In this document: positions 36,354 to 44,596 of the stretch, in pieces
Layout: each line of letters starts with the position of its first letter
Position numbering within the stretch: position 1 is the stretch's first letter
Source of the DNA: Burkholderiales bacterium
GTDB taxonomy: Bacteria > Pseudomonadota > Gammaproteobacteria > Burkholderiales > Usitatibacteraceae
Assembly (NCBI GenBank): GCA_025359985.1
Contig: JANYDB010000039.1
Coordinates: forward strand, 1-64,000
DNA: 64,000 bases
Direction: 5' to 3'
Notes under the pieces: model-generated
Told to the model about the DNA's origin: nothing
Databases searched by the model: none
Seen by the model: only the letters and a program-made list of their open reading frames with translations
Translations under genes and position numbers: made by a program

Positions 36354-38507
36354 ATGAATCAGTTTTCAAAATTAATGCGCATTGAGCATTCGCGTTTCCG
36401 GTATTTCATGACACGCATATCGAGTTCATTTCTGCTGGCGTTGGGCTTCAGCTTTGCCTCGATGCCGCCTGCGCATGCCATGGGTGCAGTTGAAGCCATT
36501 GAAAAGGTATGCAATGCCACCAATGGATTATGCGGACCTGATTTTTCCAGTTTGTCTACACACTGTTTTCATGCCGGAAAAGGTGACGAGGTTAGCTGCG
36601 CTATTGCCATCATCTCAGCCATCGCTGGAGTCGGCCAAGTCGGCAGTGCAATCGACACCATCGTCATGTGCGCAAAAGACGTCAAAAATTTAAATGCCAT
36701 TCAGGGTAAATGTAAACAAGCGCTGGATGGACTAGGCCTGCCCGCAGACAAATACAACGAGGCGATTGTTATTGTCAAACGCTGTGCGGCGATCAAAGAC
36801 GTGGATGACACCATCATGTGCGCCGATTATTTACTGAATTCATCCTTCGCGGCCGACGCCGGTGTGACGGTTCCGTCGTGGGTTTATTTTTTGTTTGACA
36901 TATATGACGACATTAAAGCCAAAGACTATTGGGGCTTGGTTTATCATGTCGGTGCCACGATAGCCTGTATCGCTGCGGAATATTTCAGCGGCCTGGATGT
37001 TTGCAGTTTCCTGAAAGATCTTGTTGCCCTAGGGGTGGCTATCTATGACGCGGCAGGTGCCGTGGTCGATTTTATTAGCGACACCTTTAGCTCCGAAAGT
37101 AGCAACATGCCGCCGAGCGATTACTTCGCTCAGAATTGGGCACCTCAGGTAGAAGAGTACGCACAAAACATGTTCCAGTACCGCACAAACGGTTATTGGG
37201 GCGGGCCGCACACCGGTCCTGAAGGTATGCGGGATAACTGCTACGACTATTTCCACGGTCACACCGTTGGATCTGCAAATGCCAATAGTGTTTGTGATGC
37301 GATGCTCTCGGGTAGCGGCGGCAGCGGTGGCGCCTTTATTCAAAAGGGATTTTCGCAAATGGTGGCGCGCCGTGGCGCACAATATTTGTTACCGAATCTG
37401 GTCAGGGCCGCCGTCAAGGCAAAACATGCCGAACTCAATGCCAAAGGTATAAAAGTAGCGTTGGAGGACGTTTCCGCGATATACGGTTATTTTTTCAACG
37501 GGCCGGTTAATCCCGACGCATACAGTGCAACCTTTAAATATTACCAACCGGATAATTGGCCCAAAGGAAGCGTTGCCGCCTTAGCTCACGATATGCTCAC
37601 CGCGGCAACGGATTTGCCCGCTTACCGGCCGCTCACCGTTCAGGACGGCGAGACGCTGGCCAAGAGGAAGCTGGCTGAAGCTGAAAGTAAAGTCGACATT
37701 TCGGCCCAGGCGCTGATTAAAATTAAAAATGCGCAAGTGACAGCAGCCAAGACGGCCGAAGCAAATAAAAAAAATGCGGAGAGTATAGCCGCATGGTTAG
37801 CCAAACCCCTGAATGAATTGATCGCGGGCTGCAAGCACAAGAAAGATCCTAAGACAGTTTGCGAGGCGGGTGTGAAGGCGTTGTATGAAGATTGTAGCGC
37901 GCAGTTTTTCGCCTTCGCTAACACGCATCCGTTAGTGGATGATTTTGATAACTCTGCCAGCAAGCCGCTTGTAAAACAACGCGCCGAAGATTACGACAAA
38001 TGTATCGCATCAATACGCGGCTACATCAAATCCTTACCCGATTATAAAAACGCCGATATTCACGACAAGATAAGCGATCACTTGTCCGCTGCCGCTCCTA
38101 CCGTATCGAATCTGCCGCCTGCCAACAAAGTGACGCTGAAGCCATCAACCAACCTGCCGTCGGGAACAGCGATAACGGGCAATGCGACCTCTACCCACAG
38201 CCCAACATCGCTCGGCGGCGCTATCGGCGCAAGCAGCGGCAACGCATTCAACGCGCAGAATTTAGTTGGCAAGACGCCACCTGCAGCTCTGACATCACTT
38301 GCGCCGCCATTGTCGTTGTCATCGCCGAAAAGCGATGAGGCTGACCCCGCATTGAAGCACTGCAAGCCATATGAGAAACGTAAAGATGAGGCTATTTGCA
38401 GTAACGCAAGCGGATTCAGAGCCTGCCAAGCGTTGGTCAATGCGGGCAAGGCCAAGTCCTGCCGATTGAAAGGCTCGGCGGAGATTTATATGAAACCGGC
38501 TCGCTAG
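36354..38507 (+). CDS. Large cysteine-rich exported protein, unknown family
   Basis: A 717-residue protein. The signal peptide ends near PAHA|MG (residue 42). By my count the mature part has 20 cysteines, clustered in the first ~230 and last ~230 residues. Two hydrophobic stretches (about 80-100, AIAIISAIAGVGQVGSAIDT; and about 200-245) could insert into a membrane. The middle has an Asp/Tyr/Trp-rich segment and a coiled-coil-like Lys/Ala-rich region (about 440-490). A Ser/Thr/Pro-rich linker (about 590-665) precedes a short cysteine-containing tail. The ribosome binding site GAGGG fits ATG 36354. No homologue family is recognised. It is preceded by the repeat protein with a 34-bp gap. Confidence 0.78.
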   Translation: MNQFSKLMRIEHSRFRYFMTRISSSFLLALGFSFASMPPAHAMGAVEAIEKVCNATNGLCGPDFSSLSTHCFHAGKGDEVSCAIAIISAIAGVGQVGSAIDTIVMCAKDVKNLNAIQGKCKQALDGLGLPADKYNEAIVIVKRCAAIKDVDDTIMCADYLLNSSFAADAGVTVPSWVYFLFDIYDDIKAKDYWGLVYHVGATIACIAAEYFSGLDVCSFLKDLVALGVAIYDAAGAVVDFISDTFSSESSNMPPSDYFAQNWAPQVEEYAQNMFQYRTNGYWGGPHTGPEGMRDNCYDYFHGHTVGSANANSVCDAMLSGSGGSGGAFIQKGFSQMVARRGAQYLLPNLVRAAVKAKHAELNAKGIKVALEDVSAIYGYFFNGPVNPDAYSATFKYYQPDNWPKGSVAALAHDMLTAATDLPAYRPLTVQDGETLAKRKLAEAESKVDISAQALIKIKNAQVTAAKTAEANKKNAESIAAWLAKPLNELIAGCKHKKDPKTVCEAGVKALYEDCSAQFFAFANTHPLVDDFDNSASKPLVKQRAEDYDKCIASIRGYIKSLPDYKNADIHDKISDHLSAAAPTVSNLPPANKVTLKPSTNLPSGTAITGNATSTHSPTSLGGAIGASSGNAFNAQNLVGKTPPAALTSLAPPLSLSSPKSDEADPALKHCKPYEKRKDEAICSNASGFRACQALVNAGKAKSCRLKGSAEIYMKPAR

Positions 38508-38628
38508 TAAATCAGAGAAGACGATGAGGGATGAGGCATTGTCGGTATGTATAACCAGCTTAAATCGTTGCGTCAAAAACTTAAATTTTTATGGGCTGTT
38601 TTTTAAAATTAAATCACGGAGAAACAAC

Positions 38629-39222
38629 ATGAAGCATCGCAAATTAATCACACTCATTGCTGGGGCTGTCATTTCGGGGAGCGCTATGCAGGGCCAAGCA
38701 CAGCAGAGCCAGCTTGGTGCGCCCGGGGCGGCGCGGTCACAGTCCAACACCCTAGCGCCACCACCCGCCTTGAAGGTGCCGGATACTAGCGATACCAATC
38801 GGCCGATTATTCGTATTCCCGGCAAGCCTAACGTGGATCTGACCATCATCACCTCCGGCGAGCGCGCTCAAGATGTATATTTCGCGACCATCAAGAATAT
38901 TGGTACGAGCACGTCCGGGGTGTCCAATCTTTATTGCGCTGCAAATATATCAACACCTGGCGGCGGTGGCTATGTGATCGAGCGTGTGTATGTCGCGAAG
39001 CCTCTGGCGCCTAATGCCATTCATGTTTTCACTTGCGACTTTAAGGCCAGCAAAGGCGAGTTTAATTCCTCCCAAGGCGCAGTCAAGCCTGGCGAAAAAA
39101 TATTTGATGTGCATTTCATTATTAATAATCACAAACAGATTGTTGAGACCAATTACAACAACAACGATGTACACGTAAAGCCCGGTATTTTTGGCCAGCC
39201 GGTCAAGCCTGGCAAAGATTGA
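38629..39222 (+). CDS. Exported CARDB-like beta-sandwich protein
   Basis: A 197-residue protein with a signal peptide (LITLIAGAVISGSAMQGQA|QQSQ). A Pro/Ser-rich linker is followed by one beta-rich domain (about 80-190) with VDLTIIT, YFATIKNIGTSTSG and ETNYNNNDVHV. This pattern resembles CARDB/adhesion-type Ig-like domains, where a conserved NN motif ends the domain. The ORF track starts at 38524, but ATG 38629 has CGGAG 8 bases upstream and begins the signal peptide. Binding partner unknown. Its QSQL after the signal peptide also occurs in the repeat protein two genes upstream. Confidence 0.75.
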   Translation: MKHRKLITLIAGAVISGSAMQGQAQQSQLGAPGAARSQSNTLAPPPALKVPDTSDTNRPIIRIPGKPNVDLTIITSGERAQDVYFATIKNIGTSTSGVSNLYCAANISTPGGGGYVIERVYVAKPLAPNAIHVFTCDFKASKGEFNSSQGAVKPGEKIFDVHFIINNHKQIVETNYNNNDVHVKPGIFGQPVKPGKD

Positions 39223-39437
39223 TGCGATACAAACGGCCTTTCATTATCAGAATTCATGTTCAGAATTCCACGCTATAAAAAATAAAAATTGGCTACAGAC
39301 GGGCGTTTCAAGGTAAAAGTGCCTGGAGATGCCCGCCATTAGTAGTGTTTCATTAAAAATAATGCAGCACCCAGTTTTTTCATGGCGATGCGCAGTGACT
39401 TGAGACTGGCCTGTGTTTTTTAAGAAGGCGTAAATCG

Positions 39438-40028
39438 ATGTATCAAAACGCAATAATGGCGGTGAAAAGGTTGGCGTTGGCGGGCGTCTGGTTGATGGTC
39501 GTCACCGAGGGATTAAGCTCTTCATGGGTAGCCGCGCAGATGCCGTTCGGGTTAAAACAAATGCCATCGATCAATACGGAAATCCCATCCGCCGCCACTT
39601 CTTCATTACTTACACCCTCGCTAAAAAAATCGAGCAAACAACCGGCCATTGAGGTGAGATCACTGGTCTTAAAGCCCGGTGAATTTCCACCGGCGAGCCC
39701 TGCTCAATACAAAGTGGCTTTTGAATGCACCATCCGCAATATTCCGCCACAAACCGATTTCGATCTGTTCCCGCGTTATCGCTGCGATCTGGATAAGGTG
39801 AGAACGGCGGAGGTCAACAGGCTGCCCATTTATCGCATCGATATTTTTCCCTCTGCAGATGGCATCACCACCAAAATCGTGCTCATTGCAAATAAAAACC
39901 CCAAAGATATGACACTGCCAAACCACATTCGTGCCGCGTTGCAGCTTTATCGTGATCAGTCCGCAAAAGAGAGCGTGTCAGTGCTTAAAGATTTTTTTTA
40001 TGCCGATGGCTTGCTGGAAAGCAAATAG
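39438..40028 (+). CDS. Exported hypothetical protein
   Basis: A 196-residue protein with an N-terminal signal peptide (about 1-34, ALAGVWLMVVTEGLSSSWVAA|QM), a Ser/Thr/Pro-rich linker and a mixed alpha/beta domain (about 75-196) with two cysteines (FECTIRN, YRCDLDK). I recognise no family. AAGAAGG upstream of ATG 39438 is a plausible ribosome binding site with rather long spacing. It lies within the exported-protein array, after a 215-bp gap. Confidence 0.7.
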   Translation: MYQNAIMAVKRLALAGVWLMVVTEGLSSSWVAAQMPFGLKQMPSINTEIPSAATSSLLTPSLKKSSKQPAIEVRSLVLKPGEFPPASPAQYKVAFECTIRNIPPQTDFDLFPRYRCDLDKVRTAEVNRLPIYRIDIFPSADGITTKIVLIANKNPKDMTLPNHIRAALQLYRDQSAKESVSVLKDFFYADGLLESK

Positions 40029-40275
40029 AAAATATTTGCCCGCTAAAGATAATCGTTGTCGGTTGTCGCATTTGTGGGTCAGCTTGCGTCTGTGTAGAAG
40101 TGAGGCTTAATCCGACGGAGGCTAGATCGTGCAAGCCGTCAGAAAATCGTTACACATAACCAAGCGGCGTCACTGACGGCGCTGCTGCCAAGTCATAAAT
40201 AGACAGCACAAAATGCCGGCTAATTTTCGGTACGAATCAATATAAATCGAATCATCACCATTAACAGGAGCAGTT

Positions 40276-40722
40276 ATGTACCTAAACCTCAATCGTTTTA
40301 CCGCAGTCCGTTTATTGATGCCATCACTTCTGGCTGCTGCCTTCACCGCCACTTTGGCCGTCACGGCTAGCGCCCAGAATTTGAAGCCTGGCCAATACGA
40401 ATACACCACGAAAACAGAGGTATTCGGCATTTCGATACCGATCAATTTCAAGCAGTGTGTTACGCAAAAGGATGTGGATTCCAACAACGCTTATGTCAAC
40501 AAACAAGGCTTGGACGGTTGTACGCCTCCCGATGTCAAGCGCAAAGGCGGCGATATCACCATTAAATATTCCTGCGCCAAACCAAAGATGACGGGCGAAG
40601 GTAAAGGCACAGTGACGGAGGATACTTTTACGATGGATATGAAAGTCATCCAGCACGATATGGGCGATAGCGTAGTGAAGACCGCACTCACTGCCAAGCG
40701 TCTTGGCGAATGTGCCAAATAA
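40276..40722 (+). CDS. DUF3617 family exported protein
   Basis: A 148-residue exported protein with a signal peptide ending near TASA|QNLKPGQYEYTTKTE. LKPGQYEY and the four conserved cysteines (FKQCVT, LDGCTPP, KYSCAKP, LGECAK) match DUF3617, a periplasmic family of unknown role. AGGAG 8 bases upstream fixes the start. It is followed 17 bp later by the CsgG-family gene. Confidence 0.85.
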   Translation: MYLNLNRFTAVRLLMPSLLAAAFTATLAVTASAQNLKPGQYEYTTKTEVFGISIPINFKQCVTQKDVDSNNAYVNKQGLDGCTPPDVKRKGGDITIKYSCAKPKMTGEGKGTVTEDTFTMDMKVIQHDMGDSVVKTALTAKRLGECAK

Positions 40723-40739
40723 TTTCTGGTGGAGATGAT

Positions 40740-41510
40740 ATGAAATCCCTAAAACAGTTTTTGATCAAAATGTCCTGCGTTGGCACGTTGGCTTTATCCG
40801 GTGTGGCCGCTGTTAGCGCAGCATATGCCGAAGGTAAAGACCCGGTTTCTGACCGTTCATCCACCACTAAAAAATTGGAAAGTCTGGGCAAGGTTGATAT
40901 GGCCACGCGTCCGCTAGTAACAGTGTATGAGGTAACGTCGAATGTGGGCGAGATTGATGCTCGCGCTGCAACGGCGATGTTTACCACCGCATTGGTCAAG
41001 AGCCGTCAATTCCGGGTGCTGGAGCGCAATAAAATCATGGGCGGTGTCGCCAAGGAACGCGAGATGAATCAAAGCGGTGTCAGCTCCGGTAATAGCGCGA
41101 CCCGCCAGATCAAGGGAGCCAATGTTATTTTTGAGGCCACTTTCTCGGAAGCAACCGCGTCCAAAAAAACCTCATCTGGTGGCTTTTCTATTGGAGGTTT
41201 GCAGTTGGGCGGAGGATCGAATCAGGATGAAGTAGGTATGGATGTGCGCGTCCTGTCGGTCGGCACAGGTGAGGTGCTGGACGCCATCAATGTGCGCAAA
41301 GCGGTGGAGTCGAGTCAATCAAGCGTAAGCGGGATTGGTGCGCTGGTGGATACTATTGCGTCGGCTAAAGGCAAGAATTTAAAAGGGTTTACGCCAGACG
41401 CAAATTTCCAGTCAGCACGTAAGGAAAGTATGGATCGCGCATTGCGTGCGTTAATTGAGCAGGCGATTTTTGAGTTGGCCAAGCGTGCCGGTGAGTGGAC
41501 AGATGATTAA
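40740..41510 (+). CDS. CsgG/HfaB-family exported protein
   Basis: A 256-residue protein with a signal peptide (about 1-33, ending SAAYA|EG). The mature part has CsgG-family features: a strand near RPLVTVYEVTSN, FTTALVKSRQFRVLERNKI, an Asp/Gly-rich middle and VGMDVRVLSVGTGEVLDAINVRK. CsgG forms the outer-membrane pore for curli secretion. Here no lipobox Cys is seen, so it is probably periplasmic or anchored differently, and no CsgA/B-like curlin is nearby. ATG 40740 has GGTGGAG just upstream; the ORF track start at 40710 lacks support. It overlaps the next gene by 8 bp. Confidence 0.82.
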   Translation: MKSLKQFLIKMSCVGTLALSGVAAVSAAYAEGKDPVSDRSSTTKKLESLGKVDMATRPLVTVYEVTSNVGEIDARAATAMFTTALVKSRQFRVLERNKIMGGVAKEREMNQSGVSSGNSATRQIKGANVIFEATFSEATASKKTSSGGFSIGGLQLGGGSNQDEVGMDVRVLSVGTGEVLDAINVRKAVESSQSSVSGIGALVDTIASAKGKNLKGFTPDANFQSARKESMDRALRALIEQAIFELAKRAGEWTDD

Positions 41511-42276
41511 ATTGGGCGCCACGCGGCCATCAACACGAACGTCAGATTTGGCGCGTGCCATTTCGCACAGCGTGTCCGGGTTTGGATTATTGGTTGCATT
41601 AGGCTCGGGGGCTGCCTCATTTGCGCAGACTATTCTGGAACAGCCCACACTGGCTGGCGCTACTGCGCCCCTGCCTAGCCAAGGGGGGGGCAGCCTGCAT
41701 CTTTCGTCACGCCGTGAAGGCGCTTTTCCGTATCTGCCCAATGCCGCTTATGTCATCACCATCAGGGTGCCTGAGGAGGCGTCAAGAGAGGGCTGGCGTT
41801 GCTGCTGGATTGAAGCTTATTCAAGAGAAACCGCAAAATTACTGTCTGCGCGATACCGCAAAACGGTAATAGGAAACGATCCGGATATGATTTTCGATGC
41901 GGCTCGAACAGAGGCTTCTATCAGGCAAATTGCACCAGGTATTTACGAGGGCTATTTGGCGTTGGGCGGGACGCGTATTGCCCGTAACTATGCAGCACGG
42001 CTTTATATACATTTATATCGACTCGGCGGCACGGTCGATGGGCTCGATGTTGCGCAAGGTGAAATGTTATTTGCTGCGCGTACACATGACCGGGTGGCGC
42101 GCAATTTTCTTAATGAGCCGGTATTGAATGTGCGGTTTATGTATCAACCTCGTAACGGCTGGGATAATGAAAATGGCAGGCCTTACGGGCAGCCGGATTT
42201 AACCGGTTCGCCGCCTTCGCAACTTCCGAATTACGCACCGCCGTCGCAACTCCACGATCAGCGGCCTCCAAGATAA
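41503..42276 (+). CDS. Exported hypothetical protein coupled to the CsgG-family gene
   Basis: A 257-residue protein. Its ATG lies inside the end of the preceding gene (ATGATTAA), an 8-bp overlap that shows translational coupling. A long N-region (ISHSVSGFGLLVALGSGAASFA) is a signal peptide. The mature region has a beta-rich domain with IRVPEEASREGWRCCWIEAYSR and a Pro/Gln-rich tail. I recognise no family. The coupling implies a shared job with the CsgG-like protein, for example a partner or substrate. It is the last gene of the array; a rho-independent terminator follows. Confidence 0.72.
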   Translation: MIKLGATRPSTRTSDLARAISHSVSGFGLLVALGSGAASFAQTILEQPTLAGATAPLPSQGGGSLHLSSRREGAFPYLPNAAYVITIRVPEEASREGWRCCWIEAYSRETAKLLSARYRKTVIGNDPDMIFDAARTEASIRQIAPGIYEGYLALGGTRIARNYAARLYIHLYRLGGTVDGLDVAQGEMLFAARTHDRVARNFLNEPVLNVRFMYQPRNGWDNENGRPYGQPDLTGSPPSQLPNYAPPSQLHDQRPPR

Positions 42277-42716
42277 TGTGGCATAAGCCTGAATAATTAT
42301 TTCAATCGGTGCGGCATCAAAAGACAGCCTGGCTTAATATGATCAGGCTATTTTTTACACGCTGCCCAAGCATATTCAGTCTGCTTCGGGCGCACCGCTA
42401 ATTGATCTTCAGCAGGCGGGAACGCGGCTGCGCCGCATTTATCTTTGATCAATTTATGGTTATTAAATTGGACCTGGCAGTAATGGGCGTTATTCGCATA
42501 TAGACGCATTCACAGAGCGGGGCCAAATTCAGTAAATTACGGAATAAAAACATTGAGCTTGCGAGCGACCACCACATTGGCGGTTTAGGGAAGTATTGCG
42601 CCCAGCAACACCATGGTTTGATTTGATCGACCTCGCCATCGAGCGGCGCTGCTAAATCAACGCGACGTTTTGCGTAAACCATTGCGCTTGGAATTTGAAT
42701 ACGCTTAATATTCGTC
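42277..42716. other. Intergenic region between the exported-protein array and the DUF3422 gene
   Basis: About 440 bp. It begins with a terminator (42326-42356). The minus-strand ORF at 42449-42847 overlaps the start of the DUF3422 gene and has no family signal, so I do not call it. A short plus-strand open stretch (to 42448) shows protein-like composition but has no start. Confidence 0.5.
42326..42356 (+). terminator. Rho-independent terminator closing the exported-protein array
   Basis: AGCCTG and CAGGCT are separated by 12 bases and followed by ATTTTTT. It is 50 bp after the last stop codon of the array. Confidence 0.6.
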
Positions 42717-44060
42717 ATGAATTCCACGCCACTAGATGTTTTTACGAAAGCGGCAGCTCTTCCGCCGGATGACCCGTTGCGCATCACGCTGCATAACGAG
42801 GTGCATGCACGACCAATGGCGCGTGTAAGGTTGCCAGCACTCATCATTTACGTGGCTGTGCTGAACGCCGAGGTAACGCGAGAGCAAGAGTGTGGACACC
42901 TGCGAAACTTGCCCAATCAACACGCGTTATCGTTGGATAGCTTGAACAATAATTTTTTGCGGTTGCGCTTTGAAGGCTATACCGTCAAATGGGAACGGCA
43001 TACCGAATTTACCCGTTATAGCATCGTGCAGCCGTTGCCCGCCGCCGCCTTACTGGGAGTGGGCGCATCTGATCCGGAATTGCTATCTGCTTTGGTGATT
43101 GCGCCTGAATGGCTGCGTAATATTCCGGGGCGCACGGTAGCTGCCATTCAGCTCGCCATCGTGAATGGCGATCTCAGCAATGAAATAGCCCTGATGGCTC
43201 AGGCGCATACCTGGTTTGGCAGACGTGCGGTGGTGGCTTCGCAAATGGGCAATGGGCATTCATGGGCGATAACGGAATTCTGTATCGGCGCAGACGGCTA
43301 CGAGCGCATGCTGGTAATCGCGCCGCCCGGCACCAGCGAAACGCGTGCCGGCCGCATCACCCATCGCCTACTAGAGCTTGAAACCTATCGCCTGATGGCG
43401 TTGCGTGGCTTACCTGCGGCTAAACAGCTGGGGCCGATGTTGGCAGATGCGGAAAGCGGGCTGGCGGATATCACCGCGCAACTTGAAAACAAGACCGCCA
43501 TGGATCAGGATTTATTGGATACGCTGGTGTCACTGGCGGCGCGGGTGGAGCGTGCCACTGCGCTGCATGTGTACCGTTTTTCGGCCACACGCGCTTACGA
43601 TACGCTGGTGAGCCAGCGTATCGCCGAGCTGCGCGAAAAGCCGATTCCTGGTACGCAGACGATTGGTGAATTCATGCAGCGTCGCTTATCACCCGCCATC
43701 GCGACCGTGGCAGCTACCGCGCAACGGCTGGCCTCATTGTCCGAGCGGGTTTCACGCACCAGCGCGTTGTTGCGGACCCGAGTGGATATTGCCACCGAAG
43801 TGCAAAATCAGCAGTTGCTGGAAAAACTCACGCGCGGTCAGGCGCTTCAGCTACGTCTGCAATCGACAGTAGAAGGCCTATCGATCGCGGCTATTTCGTA
43901 TTACGTGATCAGCTTATTGCTCTACTTAAATAAAGCGCTCAAAGCTGTTGGTATGCCAATCGATCCTGAGATCATCACCGGCGCAATGATTCCGCTGGTG
44001 CTATGGGCCGTCTGGCGCACCACACGGCGCATTCACGCCAAGCTGAAAGCAGGAGATTAA
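42717..44060 (+). CDS. DUF3422 family protein
   Basis: A 447-residue protein with LHNEVHARP near the N-terminus, the DUF3422 hallmark, and a C-terminal pair of transmembrane helices (about 390-440). It ends in a basic tail. The family is widespread in proteobacteria and has no assigned biochemical role. It stands alone between two long intergenic regions. Confidence 0.88.
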   Translation: MNSTPLDVFTKAAALPPDDPLRITLHNEVHARPMARVRLPALIIYVAVLNAEVTREQECGHLRNLPNQHALSLDSLNNNFLRLRFEGYTVKWERHTEFTRYSIVQPLPAAALLGVGASDPELLSALVIAPEWLRNIPGRTVAAIQLAIVNGDLSNEIALMAQAHTWFGRRAVVASQMGNGHSWAITEFCIGADGYERMLVIAPPGTSETRAGRITHRLLELETYRLMALRGLPAAKQLGPMLADAESGLADITAQLENKTAMDQDLLDTLVSLAARVERATALHVYRFSATRAYDTLVSQRIAELREKPIPGTQTIGEFMQRRLSPAIATVAATAQRLASLSERVSRTSALLRTRVDIATEVQNQQLLEKLTRGQALQLRLQSTVEGLSIAAISYYVISLLLYLNKALKAVGMPIDPEIITGAMIPLVLWAVWRTTRRIHAKLKAGD

Positions 44061-44596
44061 TCTGATGTTTGAAATTGTGTTGCACTTAGTAGTGCAGTAG
44101 GAGGATCAAAGTCAAACACAGATGACTGTCAAATATGGGAAAAACCACAAATGAAAGTCTAGCAGCGGCGCTAATCATGGCGACAAAATGCCTTGCAATC
44201 CCCGTGGATAAACGAGATAGTGCTTTTTCGGATATGATTTATGCGCTACTCGGTCTATTTTGTAGATGCTGCCAAATAGCGGCTCTGCTGACGAAAATCT
44301 GGGTGCGCCCACGAATATTTGATCAATTCATGAGTGGCAAATAGTCAAAAACGATAATGACTATGCACTACAGATTTATACTTTTACTGAAAATTCATAT
44401 TGCGCTGTCAAGTCAAAAGTAAAAAATAATTGCTTGGTTAGCTTGGCCTAGCACGGCGCTGTGCATTGTTCAGTGTTGGTCATGCAGGGAATGGATTGTG
44501 ACTCGCGGCGAGCCTGACCGACACCAAAAGTGGCGAAGCGACGCTGAATACCTGTAAAATCAAATGTTTTGTAATGTAAATCAAAAACCAAGCGGC
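44061..44596. other. Long intergenic region upstream of hisS
   Basis: About 535 bp, AT-rich. It includes a possible decayed gene (44241-44451). The small ORF at 44135-44344 is not supported. A TAAAAT box about 35 bp before the hisS start may be part of its promoter. Confidence 0.55.
44241..44451 (+). pseudogene. Possible decayed gene fragment
   Basis: An ATG at 44241 opens RYSVYFVDAAK, then a TAG. Shifting one base gives SADENLGAPTNI, an in-frame TGA, then a long natural-looking stretch (EWQIVKNDNDYALQIYTFTE) to a TAG at 44449. Amino-acid composition is protein-like and no start suits it as an intact gene. I infer a degraded coding sequence with one frameshift and one stop. The family is not recognised. 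Confidence 0.3.

Noticed and set aside
40740-41510. Calling the CsgG-family gene a curli secretion gene
   Set aside because: No lipobox and no csgA, csgB, csgE or csgF nearby, so only family membership is claimed.
42449-42847. 132-codon minus-strand ORF overlapping the DUF3422 start
   Set aside because: It overlaps a clearly real gene, has no domain signal and no ribosome binding site.
44135-44344. 69-codon ORF before hisS
   Set aside because: Its frame is unlike the neighbouring decayed-gene frame, composition is atypical and no ribosome binding site is seen.
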